A stretch of DNA of 19,718 nt from Flavobacteriales bacterium (GCA_027031025.1 JALVEJ010000319.1:1-19718), one strand, 5' to 3'. Positions 6,334-14,785 are shown, counted from the first letter of the stretch. The notes: generated by a model not told the origin, from the sequence alone. Numbers and translations: made by a program.

Positions 6334-7083
6334 ATGCATAAAACAGCTCTCGTAACCGGTGCAACTTCCGGTATTGGTCAAGCTACGGCCAAATTATTAG
6401 TAAAAAATGGTTTTAAAGTTATCGTAACAGGACGTCGTAAAGACCGCTTAGACCAGATTTATAACGAATTAGGTGATAAGGCTTATCCCTTAAACTTTGA
6501 CATTAGAGATAACATACAAGTTCAAAAAGCCATAAACAGCTTACCTCAAACTTGGCAAACTATTGATTTGCTCATCAATAATGCCGGATTAGCTGCCGGT
6601 TTTGAACCACTTCACGAAAACCGGATTGATGATTGGGAACAAATGATTGACACCAACATCAAAGGTTTGTTGTATATTACCAAAATCATTTCACAACAAA
6701 TGATTAAACGGCAAACAGGACAAATTATTAATGTCAGTTCCATTGCCGGTAAAGAAGCATATGGTAAGGGTGCCGTGTATTGCGCGACCAAACATGCCGT
6801 TGAAGCCTTAACCAAAGCTATGCGTATAGATTTTAATCCCTTTAATATCAAAGTCGGTAGTGTATCGCCCGGTGCTGTTGAGACAGAGTTTTCCATCGTC
6901 CGTCTTAAAGACCCCAAAGCCAATAAAAAAGTATATGCAGGCTACCAACCGCTAACAGCCGCTGATATTGCCGATGCCGTAGTATATATGGCAACTCGTC
7001 CGGCGCATGTCAATATAGCCGACATATTAATCTTACCAACCGCCCAAGCCAATGCAACGGTTTTTAACAAAAAAACAGATTAG
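6334..7083 (+). CDS. short-chain dehydrogenase/reductase, YdfG-like (NADP-dependent)
   Basis: The 249-residue classical SDR has the cofactor loop TGATSGIG (8-15), Arg34-Arg35 in TGRRKDRL, which favours NADP(H), NNAG (82-85), catalytic Ser136 (NVSSIAG), and Tyr149 with Lys153 (YCATK). SPGAVETEF (178-186) follows. The Ser-Tyr spacing of 13 and Tyr-Lys spacing of 4 match YdfG, which oxidises serine, L-allo-threonine and 3-hydroxy acids. The overall colinearity, including the AYGKGAVYCATKHAVEAL segment, fits that branch. It is soluble and cytosolic, and probably monocistronic: a terminator lies upstream and a separate promoter precedes the following gene. The actual substrate cannot be read from sequence. 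Confidence 0.92.
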   Translation: MHKTALVTGATSGIGQATAKLLVKNGFKVIVTGRRKDRLDQIYNELGDKAYPLNFDIRDNIQVQKAINSLPQTWQTIDLLINNAGLAAGFEPLHENRIDDWEQMIDTNIKGLLYITKIISQQMIKRQTGQIINVSSIAGKEAYGKGAVYCATKHAVEALTKAMRIDFNPFNIKVGSVSPGAVETEFSIVRLKDPKANKKVYAGYQPLTAADIADAVVYMATRPAHVNIADILILPTAQANATVFNKKTD

Positions 7084-7103
7084 TTTTTTACAGAATTAGT
7101 CCG

Positions 7104-7111
7104 TAAATTTG
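7104..7111 (+). promoter_or_regulatory. -7 promoter element of the PLP enzyme gene
   Basis: TAAATTTG matches TAnnTTTG exactly, 30 nt before the ATG at 7142. The final TTG (7109-7111) is in frame with the gene and mimics an upstream start. Confidence 0.55.
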
Positions 7112-7141
7112 AAACCTAAAATTCTTAAAAAAAACGCAACT

Positions 7142-8323
7142 ATGAATACAAAAAATAAAGGTTTTGATACCAAATTAATCCATGCCGGCGATTTTGAAGA
7201 TGCTTTCGGCTCGGCAGTAACGCCTATTTACCAAACCTCAACATTTGCATTTAAAGATGCCGATCAAGGCGCTGCCCGTTTTGCAGGCAAAGAAGCCGGT
7301 TATATTTATACACGTATCGGTAACCCCACAATTTCGGCACTGGAAGATAAACTCGCTGCTTTGGAAAATGGCTATAAAGCTATCGCTTTTGCATCGGGAA
7401 TGGGAGCTGTAAGCGCCTTGTATGCTGCAACCCTCAAAGCCGGTGATCATATGATTGGTTCCGAAGCCATGTATGGGCCGTCCAGGGCTATAATGGAAAG
7501 TTTTTTTAAAGATTTTGGTGTCGAATCGACTTTTATTGATACGTCCAAAATTGCAGATGTTGAAGCGGCAATCAAACCGAACACCAAATTAATTTATGTC
7601 GAATCGCCTACCAATCCGACTATGGTGTTGACAGACATCAAAGCAGTATCGGAATTGGCGCACCGGCAACATATTCTTATGGCAGTAGATAACACTTTTT
7701 CGAGCCCTTACATTCAAAAACCCATAGATTTGGGAGCTGATATTGTATTGCATTCTCTAACCAAATTCATCAACGGACACGCCGACATTGTTGGTGGCGC
7801 TTTGATAGCCAATGATGAAGCGGTTTATGCCAAATTGCGAAAAGCCATGGCTTATTTTGGCGCCAATATGGACCCACATCAAGCTTATATGGTTATTAGA
7901 GGCGTTAAAACCCTCTCGCTTCGTGTTGAACGCGCTACCGAAAATGCCAAGAAAATAGCCGAATATCTGGAAAATCATCCCAAAATAGCTTGGGTCATGT
8001 ATCCTGGTCTTAAATCTTACCCCCAATATGAATTGGCGCAAAAACAAATGCGCTTACCCGGTGCCATGATTAGTTTCGGTGTTAAAGGCGGTTTCAATGC
8101 CGGTAAAATATTGATGGATAATGTTAAATTGGCTTTATTGGCCGTATCCTTAGGCGGTGTAGAAACTTTGATTCAGCATCCGGCTTCTATGACACATGCC
8201 GCCATGAGTAAAGAAGCCCGTGAAGCAGCCGGTATAACTGATGAATTGGTGCGTTTTTCGGTTGGTATAGAAAATGTAGAAGACATTATCGCTGATTTAG
8301 ACCAAGCTTTAGCCAAAATATAA
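7142..8323 (+). CDS. Cys/Met-metabolism PLP-dependent enzyme (methionine gamma-lyase-like)
   Basis: The 393-residue fold-type I PLP enzyme belongs to the cystathionine gamma-synthase/lyase, methionine gamma-lyase (MGL) and homoserine sulfhydrylase family. Visible sites are Tyr56 and Arg58 in YTRIGNP (phosphate binding from the partner subunit), SGMGAV (85-90), Tyr111, Asp183 in AVDNTF, and the Schiff-base Lys208 in HSLTKFINGHAD. The C-terminal half is most like MGL: YPGLKSYPQYELAQKQM, SLGGVETLIQHPASMTH and LVRFSVGIENVEDI. However, the MGL-specific Cys after Tyr-Gly is Pro113 (MYGPS), and the Lys-Asp pair of MGL is replaced (AMAYFGANM), so the reaction could instead be gamma-lyase or gamma-replacement on another homoserine or cysteine derivative. 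The TTG at 7109 is rejected as a start because it belongs to the promoter element. A strong terminator follows. Confidence 0.88.
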   Translation: MNTKNKGFDTKLIHAGDFEDAFGSAVTPIYQTSTFAFKDADQGAARFAGKEAGYIYTRIGNPTISALEDKLAALENGYKAIAFASGMGAVSALYAATLKAGDHMIGSEAMYGPSRAIMESFFKDFGVESTFIDTSKIADVEAAIKPNTKLIYVESPTNPTMVLTDIKAVSELAHRQHILMAVDNTFSSPYIQKPIDLGADIVLHSLTKFINGHADIVGGALIANDEAVYAKLRKAMAYFGANMDPHQAYMVIRGVKTLSLRVERATENAKKIAEYLENHPKIAWVMYPGLKSYPQYELAQKQMRLPGAMISFGVKGGFNAGKILMDNVKLALLAVSLGGVETLIQHPASMTHAAMSKEAREAAGITDELVRFSVGIENVEDIIADLDQALAKI

Positions 8324-8350
8324 TGTATTAAAGACTTTAAAATGATGTAA

Positions 8351-8377
8351 AATCCTGCTTAGTGCAGGATTTTTTTT
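8351..8377 (+). terminator. Rho-independent terminator of the PLP enzyme gene
   Basis: AATCCTGC (8351-8358) pairs perfectly with GCAGGATT (8364-8371) around the loop TTAGT, and an unbroken run of T extends to 8377. This is a strong intrinsic terminator 27 nt after the stop codon. Confidence 0.88.
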
Positions 8378-8626
8378 GCAAAAATTAGATCTAAGTCAAA
8401 GGTTTAGTCCCTACGACTATTTTATTCCAGTGTGATTGTAATGAGCCTCATAGAGACGACAATTTTTGTAATGATATTAATTGAAACAATCCTTTGAGCC
8501 CCGATGAACGTCGGGGACACATTTTATATAAATGTATGTTACCCATTATTTTCGGCATAGAGCCAAAAAATTCTTATCATAAAAAAAATTGATGTTACGA
8601 TAAAGATTAACTATAAAAAAAATATT
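8378..8626. other. non-coding spacer with three or more small dyads, one GC-rich
   Basis: No plausible gene is visible. The spacer contains ATGAG-C-CTCAT (8441-8451), then CCCCGATGAACGTCGGGG (8499-8516: a 6-bp stem, or 7 with a U-G pair), followed after two bases by ACATTT-TATAT-AAATGT (8519-8535). GGTTTAGTCCCTACGAC (8401-8417) has the look of a decayed intergenic palindrome family. The GC-rich blocks stand out from the AT-rich surroundings. It may be a degenerate repeat element or a small structured RNA; neither is proven. Confidence 0.4.
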
Positions 8627-8634
8627 TATTTTCG
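8627..8634 (+). promoter_or_regulatory. probable -7 element of the SlyD-like gene
   Basis: TATTTTCG differs from TAnnTTTG at one position and lies 42 nt before the ATG at 8677. The alternative ATG at 8644 would be only 9 nt downstream, nearly leaderless, which supports the later start. Confidence 0.35.
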
Positions 8635-8676
8635 CAGTTTATAATGTTATTTTTGTTACATAAAAGACAAAAAGAT

Positions 8677-9180
8677 ATGATTTCAGAAATAATACAAGTA
8701 ATAGGTTTTAAATACATTGTGAGAGATGCTGAAACCGGTGAAGTTTACGAAAACACTTATGGTCATAAACCCATTGAATTCATAACCGGTCAAAATCAAA
8801 TTTTACCGGCTTTGGAGAAAGAAATTTTAAATATTCCCGAAGGCGAAGAACGTAAAATCTATTTGGAACAACCCTATGGACCTTATGATGAAAATGCGAT
8901 TAAAAATGTTCCTCGTTCACAATTGGGAAATATTCCATTGGAAAAAGGAATGGTTTTATTTGCCAAAGGACAGCATGGTGAAACCATTCAAGTCAAAGTT
9001 CTGGATTTTGACGATCAAACTGTCCAAATTGACCATAATCATCCTATGGCAGGCAAAAATTTAATTTTTAAAACAAAAGTTGTCAAAATTAGACCGGCTA
9101 CACAAGAAGAAATTGCGCATGGTCATTTACACAATGACAATCACAGTTGCGGTTGCGGTTCAGGTTGCGGCTGTCATTAA
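8677..9180 (+). CDS. SlyD-type FKBP peptidyl-prolyl cis-trans isomerase
   Basis: The 167-residue protein has the SlyD layout. A split FKBP domain opens with FKYIVRDAETGEVYENTY, then PIEFITGQNQILPALEKEI (32-50), and EGEERKIYLEQPYGPYDENA marks entry to the inserted chaperone flap (about 68-120). IDHNHPMAGKNLIF (118-131) is the family's best signature. The tail HGHLHNDNHSCGCGSGCGCH is a short His/Cys metal-binding tract like the nickel-binding tail of SlyD. It should act in the cytosol as prolyl isomerase, chaperone and possible metal donor for metalloenzymes. I chose the ATG at 8677 over 8644 because the latter adds MLFLLHKRQKD, foreign to the family, and sits almost on the predicted transcript start. 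The gene is followed by a shared bidirectional terminator. Confidence 0.93.
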   Translation: MISEIIQVIGFKYIVRDAETGEVYENTYGHKPIEFITGQNQILPALEKEILNIPEGEERKIYLEQPYGPYDENAIKNVPRSQLGNIPLEKGMVLFAKGQHGETIQVKVLDFDDQTVQIDHNHPMAGKNLIFKTKVVKIRPATQEEIAHGHLHNDNHSCGCGSGCGCH

Positions 9181-9219
9181 AGATTGAACTCATAGCTAAT
9201 TTTAGTTGTTTTTCCATAC

Positions 9220-9257
9220 AAAAAAGCTTTACCGAAAATCCGGCAAAGCTTTTTTTA
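9220..9257. terminator. bidirectional terminator between the SlyD-like and propeller genes
   Basis: AAAAAAGCTTT (9220-9230) pairs with AAAGCTTTTTT (9245-9255), and the inner CCG/CGG pairs continue the stem past one A/C mismatch. T-runs follow the stem on both strands, serving the rightward SlyD-like gene and the leftward 9277-11919 gene. Confidence 0.85.
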
Positions 9258-9276
9258 TTGGTAAATCATAAAATTA

Positions 9277-11919
9277 TTAATGTGCTACTTGTAATTTTTT
9301 AAGACTTTTTCCTATTTTCACCAAATAAATCCCTGATGATAAACCTGAAACAGAAAATGAAAGTCTTTGACTATCAGTTTTAAATGATTTTACAAACCGA
9401 CCGTTAACATCGTAAAGTGCTACCTTATAAACAGGTAATTTACTTTGAATAGTGACGATATCGGAAGCCGGATTAGGATACATTTTATAATCAACTTGCT
9501 CGGTTTTATCAACGCCATTAGCAGTTGCCCATGTGGTTGTAAACAAACCCCGACCATGTGTGCCGGCAACCACTTTCAAATTATCCGGGTTGATGTCAAG
9601 CATATCAACACGAACATTAGGCAGTGTGTTATTTACCGGTTGCCAATTGACCGTTACGGCATCAATATCATCAGTTGTCCAAATACCGGTTTCAGTAGCC
9701 AACATCACTTGGAGCGGATTGACCGGATGATAGATCGCCCATCGTATCGGCATATCGGGCAAATTACTTTCGACATCTTGCCAAGTTATACCGCCATCAA
9801 CAGATTGCCAAACGGAAGTTACCCCATAATTAGACAACGTAATTAAAATCCTTTGCCCGTTTTCGGCTGTTGCTATGCTCGAAATAAAAGCATCCGGAAA
9901 TGTGCCGGCGCCCAATTCAACTGCCGTAGGTGTGCTATTTATGTCAGACACTTTATATAAGTGACCATTGGCAGTTCCTATTAAAAATTGATGACTATTC
10001 AACAATTTAATAGCAGAAAAATATTTGGTTGCTGCGGTTGGTAAAGTTATAAATTCGCCATTTTCACCATTTAAAATATCCGTCAATTTCAATACCTGAT
10101 TTAAACGATTGTTGTGCAAATCGGAAGCTATTGCCCAAATCACATTATTTTGCGAATCATAGTCAAAAGTAGATGTAAACAAACCTGAGGCATAACTGTA
10201 AATCCAATTTTGCTGTCCAGACACAAAATTCAAAACTTGAAATTGGTTATCATAAGTCGAAGTGATGATGATAGGTTCATTTTCATCAAACTTACAAAAA
10301 GCACCATCACCGCCCTGAATCATATCCGATTCGATAATAGGGGCGCCAAAATACCCGACAGTTCCGTTGTCTTGTAATCCACCAGCTAAGATTTCCAATC
10401 CGGTTGTATTGATAGCAGCCGAATAAAATTGTAAAGTATTATATGATTTGTTTCTTTTTTGAAAAACAATATTATTGGATGAAGCATTAGCCGTATAAAA
10501 TACGCCGCCATCTGTCGATATTGCCATTTCATCAGATGAAGCGGCGGATAAGAATAAAATCCTATGAATATCCCCGTGAACATAGTCATCTGCGCCACCG
10601 GCATACATAGCTGTCCAGTCGGATATTTGTTGCCAAGTATTGCCTCCGTTATCTGACACATAACTGTCCAAGCCACCAACAAATATGCGATTTTCATTAT
10701 TCGGATCAACCGCAACCGACAAGGCATGCCAAGCCAAATAGGCCCAATTGCGTCCAGATGCCGTCTGGGGCATATTTTTAGTTTGCCAAGTTTGACCGCC
10801 ATCAGAAGAAACAGCAATAATCTTACCAATGGTTTGCAAAAAACCTTCTATGGTTTGTGTCAATGATTTGGCAGCAAATACAGCATAAATTTTATTAGGA
10901 TTTGAAACTGCAGAAGCCAATTTGACTCTACCCGGGATATTATAATCAATATCTTGAACAATTTGTTGACTAAATTGATTAATATCTGTCCAAGTTCCCG
11001 GATTTCCCGTATCGGAATAAAGAATATGTCCACCTCCGGCATCGTCAAAATTACGTTTGGTCCCGATCAAAATTCTGCCCGAACCGGTGATTTCAATGTC
11101 CGAAACAGCATAAACTTTATTAGTACCGGTAACATTAGGTAAAACTTGTTCCCAAGTTTGTCCGCCATCAGTAGAGCGATATAAACCTTCGGTGGGTTGT
11201 GCCGTAAAATCAGCACCTCTATATTTTCCGGAAACGACACCGGCATATAAGACGCTTTGTCCATTATCATTTTTTATAACTAAATCACTGATATAAGGAA
11301 AATCTGCCGTTGATATCAAGCGCTGAAATGATTGTCCGCCGTCAGTTGATTTCCAAATACCGTATCCCCTACCCGACGATTCCCGATACATATCAACGAT
11401 AGCCGTTTCATATTCACCGGTACCGACATACATTATTTGCGAATTATTAGGATCAAAAACAATAGAACTGATAGAAAGCGTTTCCCATACATCGCCAACA
11501 GGTGTCCAAGCAGTATTTGTATCACTGATATTTTGATTAACCCATAAACCTCCTGTTGCGCTTCCTGCCCATAATTTGTGATGAGTCGGATCATTCGGAT
11601 CAACACAAATAGTTTTGGTACGTCCGCCCATGTCTGCGGGTATTTCTGTCCAATTTACCGCTTGTCTTTCTAAAAGCATCCTCCCTAAAACTTTGGTTTG
11701 CTTAATAGCCTCCGGATATTTTTCATAAGGAATATCACCCGTTGCAGGGTCTTTCATCATTTCAAAATCTCTCAATGCCGCCCGGACAGGCATATCAAAA
11801 TGATGTGTTTTTTTTGCAGCTAATTTTTTGTCAGAATTATTTCCGGAAGGCATTACTAAAAAAAATCCCCCGTATAAACTCAAACTCAGAACTATAAATA
11901 CAAGTAAAATGCGTTTCAT
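9277..11919 (-). CDS. secreted Asp-box/sortilin-like (VPS10/BNR) propeller protein with T9SS type A sorting domain
   Basis: The 880-residue protein starts with a signal anchor/peptide (KRILLVFIVLSLSLYGGFFLV). It carries at least five Asp-box motifs of the form S-x-D-G-G-x-T/S-W/F (191-198, 249-256, 371-378, 706-713 and the variant SDNGGNTW 422-429), plus STDGGVFY at 468. VDPNDP, VFDPNNSQIMYVGTGEY, AVDPNNENRIFVGG and AGGLQDNGT blocks between them indicate two consecutive beta-propellers of the sortilin/exo-sialidase-like fold seen in Bacteroidota secreted proteins. Residues 807-880 (YKMYPNPASDIVTIQ ... GLSSGIYLVKI) are a T9SS type A sorting domain, so the protein should cross the outer membrane and be attached or released. 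No catalytic sialidase residues were recognised; binding or structural roles are equally likely. An imperfect -7 element (TATCTTTA, 11933-11940) lies 13 nt upstream. Confidence 0.9.
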   Translation of the reverse strand: MKRILLVFIVLSLSLYGGFFLVMPSGNNSDKKLAAKKTHHFDMPVRAALRDFEMMKDPATGDIPYEKYPEAIKQTKVLGRMLLERQAVNWTEIPADMGGRTKTICVDPNDPTHHKLWAGSATGGLWVNQNISDTNTAWTPVGDVWETLSISSIVFDPNNSQIMYVGTGEYETAIVDMYRESSGRGYGIWKSTDGGQSFQRLISTADFPYISDLVIKNDNGQSVLYAGVVSGKYRGADFTAQPTEGLYRSTDGGQTWEQVLPNVTGTNKVYAVSDIEITGSGRILIGTKRNFDDAGGGHILYSDTGNPGTWTDINQFSQQIVQDIDYNIPGRVKLASAVSNPNKIYAVFAAKSLTQTIEGFLQTIGKIIAVSSDGGQTWQTKNMPQTASGRNWAYLAWHALSVAVDPNNENRIFVGGLDSYVSDNGGNTWQQISDWTAMYAGGADDYVHGDIHRILFLSAASSDEMAISTDGGVFYTANASSNNIVFQKRNKSYNTLQFYSAAINTTGLEILAGGLQDNGTVGYFGAPIIESDMIQGGDGAFCKFDENEPIIITSTYDNQFQVLNFVSGQQNWIYSYASGLFTSTFDYDSQNNVIWAIASDLHNNRLNQVLKLTDILNGENGEFITLPTAATKYFSAIKLLNSHQFLIGTANGHLYKVSDINSTPTAVELGAGTFPDAFISSIATAENGQRILITLSNYGVTSVWQSVDGGITWQDVESNLPDMPIRWAIYHPVNPLQVMLATETGIWTTDDIDAVTVNWQPVNNTLPNVRVDMLDINPDNLKVVAGTHGRGLFTTTWATANGVDKTEQVDYKMYPNPASDIVTIQSKLPVYKVALYDVNGRFVKSFKTDSQRLSFSVSGLSSGIYLVKIGKSLKKLQVAH

Positions 11920-12048
11920 AAATTATTTTTTGTAAAGATAAGGATAGTTTAATAATGATTAATGTTTTTAATAGCTTTTTAACAATAAAAAAACTTCTAA
12001 TAAGTTTCAAAATATGATTTAAGTCAATTTTAGAACTATTTTAAATAG

Positions 12049-12056
12049 TATATTTG
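12049..12056 (+). promoter_or_regulatory. -7 promoter element of sdhCAB
   Basis: TATATTTG matches TAnnTTTG exactly and lies 26 nt before the sdhC ATG. No clear -33 TTG was seen at the expected spacing. Confidence 0.55.
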
Positions 12057-12082
12057 TTCTAAACAAAAAAAATATACCAACT

Positions 12083-12715
12083 ATGACTTTTTTAAAAACT
12101 TCCGTAGCAAAAAAGGTGGCTATGGCAATATCAGGACTCTTTCTGGTTTTGTTCATTTTACTCCATCTTGCTATCAATCTGACCTTAATTTATCCGGGCA
12201 AAGAAGCTTTTGATGCTGCTGTTGAATTTATGGCTACCAATCCATTCATTCAAATCATGCAGCCCATTCTGGCTTTAGGTTTTATTTTCCATATAGGTAT
12301 GGGTATTTACCTTGAATGGAACAATCGCAGCAAACGTCCGGTTAAATATGTTAACAATAATCCGGGAGCTGCCTCATCATTGGCATCGCGTAATATGATT
12401 TGGACCGGTTTATTTGTTTTTTTATTTTTAATTATTCACTTGTTGAATTATTTTGTGCCGTTTAAAACACAAGATGTCCCTGACCATTACGCATTGGTAA
12501 CCGGTTTGTTTAAAAGTCCGGTTTATACATTATTATATGTAATGGCATTTATTGCCTTAGGAATGCACTTAAGTCACGGGTTTCAGTCAGCATTTCAATC
12601 TTTGGGAACCCCGAGACAAAAATGTCATAAATTTTTGGTTTGCTGTGGTAATGTTTTTGCCTTTTTGGTAGCATTCGGTTTTTCAGCAATTGCTATTTAC
12701 TTCTATTTCAATTAA
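12083..12715 (+). CDS. sdhC: succinate dehydrogenase cytochrome b subunit (type B, di-heme)
   Basis: The 210-residue membrane anchor has five hydrophobic segments (about 12-36, 58-78, 105-125, 146-166 and 185-208). Four well-spaced histidines, His28, His70, His119 and His162, lie in the first four segments, as expected for the two b hemes of a Wolinella-type fumarate reductase/Bacillus-type SQR; the spacing resembles Wolinella FrdC. GMHLSHGFQSAFQSLG (160-175) is the characteristic block of the TM_succ/B_type family. It passes electrons between SdhB and the quinone pool. No sdhD follows, consistent with a single fused anchor. It is the first gene of sdhCAB, and sdhA begins 12 nt downstream. 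Confidence 0.94.
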   Translation: MTFLKTSVAKKVAMAISGLFLVLFILLHLAINLTLIYPGKEAFDAAVEFMATNPFIQIMQPILALGFIFHIGMGIYLEWNNRSKRPVKYVNNNPGAASSLASRNMIWTGLFVFLFLIIHLLNYFVPFKTQDVPDHYALVTGLFKSPVYTLLYVMAFIALGMHLSHGFQSAFQSLGTPRQKCHKFLVCCGNVFAFLVAFGFSAIAIYFYFN

Positions 12716-12727
12716 AAATAATCAATT

Positions 12728-14785
12728 ATGTCAACAATAAATATTAAAGAAGGAACACCTTTAAAAGCCAAAATTCCACAAGGAGATTTGGCAAAAAAAT
12801 GGACGACATACAAGGACAAAATCCGCTTGGTAAGTCCTGCCAATAAAAGAAAACTGGATATCATTGTTATTGGAACCGGTTTAGCCGGAGCTTCAGCAGC
12901 TGCTTCATTAGCGGAGTTGGGTTATAATGTCAAAGCTTTTGCCTTTCAAGACTCTCCTCGTCGTGCGCACTCCATTGCGGCACAAGGTGGTATCAACGCT
13001 TCTAAAAATTACCAAAATGACGGTGATAGTGACTGGCGTTTGTTTTACGACACGATTAAAGGCGGCGATTATCGCGGTAGAGAAGCTAATACTTACCGCT
13101 TAGCAGAAGTATCGGGTAATATCATTGACCAAGCCGTGATGCAAGGCGTGCCTTTTGCCCGTGAATACGGCGGATTACTTGATAACCGTTCTTTTGGCGG
13201 AGTATTGGTATCCAGAACATTTTATGCAAAAGGACAAACCGGTCAACAATTGTTGTTGGGTGCCTATTCTGCCCTAAATAGACAAATTGCCCGCGGTAAA
13301 GTAGAAATGTACAATCGTCATGAAATGATTGATTTGGTTGTCATTGACGGACATGCCCGCGGTATCATTGCCCGAAACTTGATTACCGGTGAACTGGAAA
13401 GACATTCGGCACATGCCGTTGTCATTGCCTCTGGTGGTTACAGTAATGCTTACTTCTTATCAACCAACGCCATGGGATCAAATGCCACAGCCGCTTGGCG
13501 GGCACATCGCAAAGGCGCATATTTTGCCAATCCGGCATTTGTGCAAATTCACCCGACTTGTATTCCGCGTAGTAGCGAACACCAATCTAAATTGACTTTG
13601 ATGTCTGAATCTTTACGAAACGACGGTCGTATTTGGGTCCCTAAAAAACTGGAAGACGCAAAAGCCCTTAGAGAAGGCAAACTCAAACCAACCGACATAC
13701 CGGAAGAAGATAGAGATTATTATTTAGAACGCCGTTATCCGGCTTTTGGAAATTTGGTACCGCGTGATGTCGCTTCCCGCGCAGCCAAAGAACGTTGTGA
13801 TGCCGGATATGGTGTCAATAAAACCGGAGAAGCCGTCTTTCTAGATTTTGCTACTGCCATTGAACGATATGGTAAAGAGCAAGCCCACTTGAAAGGCATT
13901 AAAAATCCATCAAAAGACATCATCAGAGAATTAGGCGAAAAAGTTATAGAAGAAAAATACGGTAACCTCTTCCAAATGTATGAAAAAATTACCGATGACA
14001 ATCCGTATAAAACTCCGATGATGATTTACCCGGCTAACCATTACGCCATGGGCGGCCTTTGGGTCGATTATGATTTGCAATCCAATTTGCCCGGCTTGTT
14101 TGTCATTGGTGAAGCCAACTTCTCTGACCACGGTGCTAACCGTTTAGGAGCTTCCGCATTGATGCAAGGTTTGGCTGACGGCTACTTTATCTTGCCTTAC
14201 ACCATAGGCGATTATTTAGCCGATTATATCAGAGAAGGCAAAGTGCCTACCAATACACCCGAATTTGATGAAGCCGAAGAAAAAGTTGCCGAAGAAATCA
14301 ATTTCTTTATCAATAATGACGGCAAACATTCGGTTGATTATTTCCATAAAAAATTAGGAAAAATCATGTGGGATAAAGTAGGACTTTCCAGAAACGCACA
14401 AGGTCTGCAAGAAGCTATTAAAGAAATACAAGAATTACGTAAAGAATTCTGGAAAGACGTCCGTGTGCCGGGTAAAGCTAACGATTATAACCCTGAACTG
14501 GAAAAAGCCGGTTATGTGGCAGATTTCTTAGAACTGGGTGAACTTTTGGCGCTCGATGCTTTGAATAGAAACGAATCTTGCGGCGGACATTTCCGCGAAG
14601 AATATCAAACTCCGGATGGCGAAGCCCTGAGAGATGATGAACATTATGCTTACGTAGCCGCTTGGGAATATCCTGCCAAGCCTTATGAAAGATATACCAA
14701 ACATGTAAATATGAGCGATGCTATCTTGCACAAAGAACCGCTTATATTCGAATTTGTCAAACCAACAACCAGAAGCTATAAATAA
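12728..14785 (+). CDS. sdhA: succinate dehydrogenase/fumarate reductase flavoprotein subunit
   Basis: The 685-residue subunit oxidises succinate to fumarate in the TCA cycle. The Rossmann motif IIVIGTGLAGASAA (45-58) binds FAD. RRAHSIAAQGGINASKN (78-94) provides the covalent FAD attachment His81. Substrate/catalytic blocks are HPTC (275-278), SESLRNDGR (293-301), LVPRDVASRA with the proton-relay Arg346, NHYAMGG with His438, and GEANFSDHGANRLGAS (461-476). The long C-terminal helical part and capping domain match the type B (epsilon/Bacteroidota) flavoproteins. The first 35 residues are charged and lack a Tat signal, so the catalytic domain faces the cytoplasm. It sits between sdhC (12-nt gap) and sdhB (4-nt gap). 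Physiological direction cannot be read from sequence; aerobic SDH is inferred from the family. Confidence 0.97.
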   Translation: MSTINIKEGTPLKAKIPQGDLAKKWTTYKDKIRLVSPANKRKLDIIVIGTGLAGASAAASLAELGYNVKAFAFQDSPRRAHSIAAQGGINASKNYQNDGDSDWRLFYDTIKGGDYRGREANTYRLAEVSGNIIDQAVMQGVPFAREYGGLLDNRSFGGVLVSRTFYAKGQTGQQLLLGAYSALNRQIARGKVEMYNRHEMIDLVVIDGHARGIIARNLITGELERHSAHAVVIASGGYSNAYFLSTNAMGSNATAAWRAHRKGAYFANPAFVQIHPTCIPRSSEHQSKLTLMSESLRNDGRIWVPKKLEDAKALREGKLKPTDIPEEDRDYYLERRYPAFGNLVPRDVASRAAKERCDAGYGVNKTGEAVFLDFATAIERYGKEQAHLKGIKNPSKDIIRELGEKVIEEKYGNLFQMYEKITDDNPYKTPMMIYPANHYAMGGLWVDYDLQSNLPGLFVIGEANFSDHGANRLGASALMQGLADGYFILPYTIGDYLADYIREGKVPTNTPEFDEAEEKVAEEINFFINNDGKHSVDYFHKKLGKIMWDKVGLSRNAQGLQEAIKEIQELRKEFWKDVRVPGKANDYNPELEKAGYVADFLELGELLALDALNRNESCGGHFREEYQTPDGEALRDDEHYAYVAAWEYPAKPYERYTKHVNMSDAILHKEPLIFEFVKPTTRSYK

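Noticed and set aside
8644..8676. ATG at 8644 as the start of the SlyD-like gene
   Set aside because: It is only 9 nt from the probable -7 element and adds MLFLLHKRQKD, which is unlike the family; the ATG at 8677 is better.
10386..10829. 147-codon open frame in another frame of the propeller gene
   Set aside because: It lies entirely within the 880-residue secreted protein gene, and its translation shows no domain or signal.
11991..12007. AAACTT-CTAAT-AAGTTT dyad with a T-run in the leftward direction
   Set aside because: It looks like a weak leftward terminator, but no leftward gene ends there; it lies upstream of both neighbouring genes and is probably chance in AT-rich sequence.
13735..14001. 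Antisense open frames within sdhA
   Set aside because: They are opposite a highly conserved gene and have no recognisable protein features.
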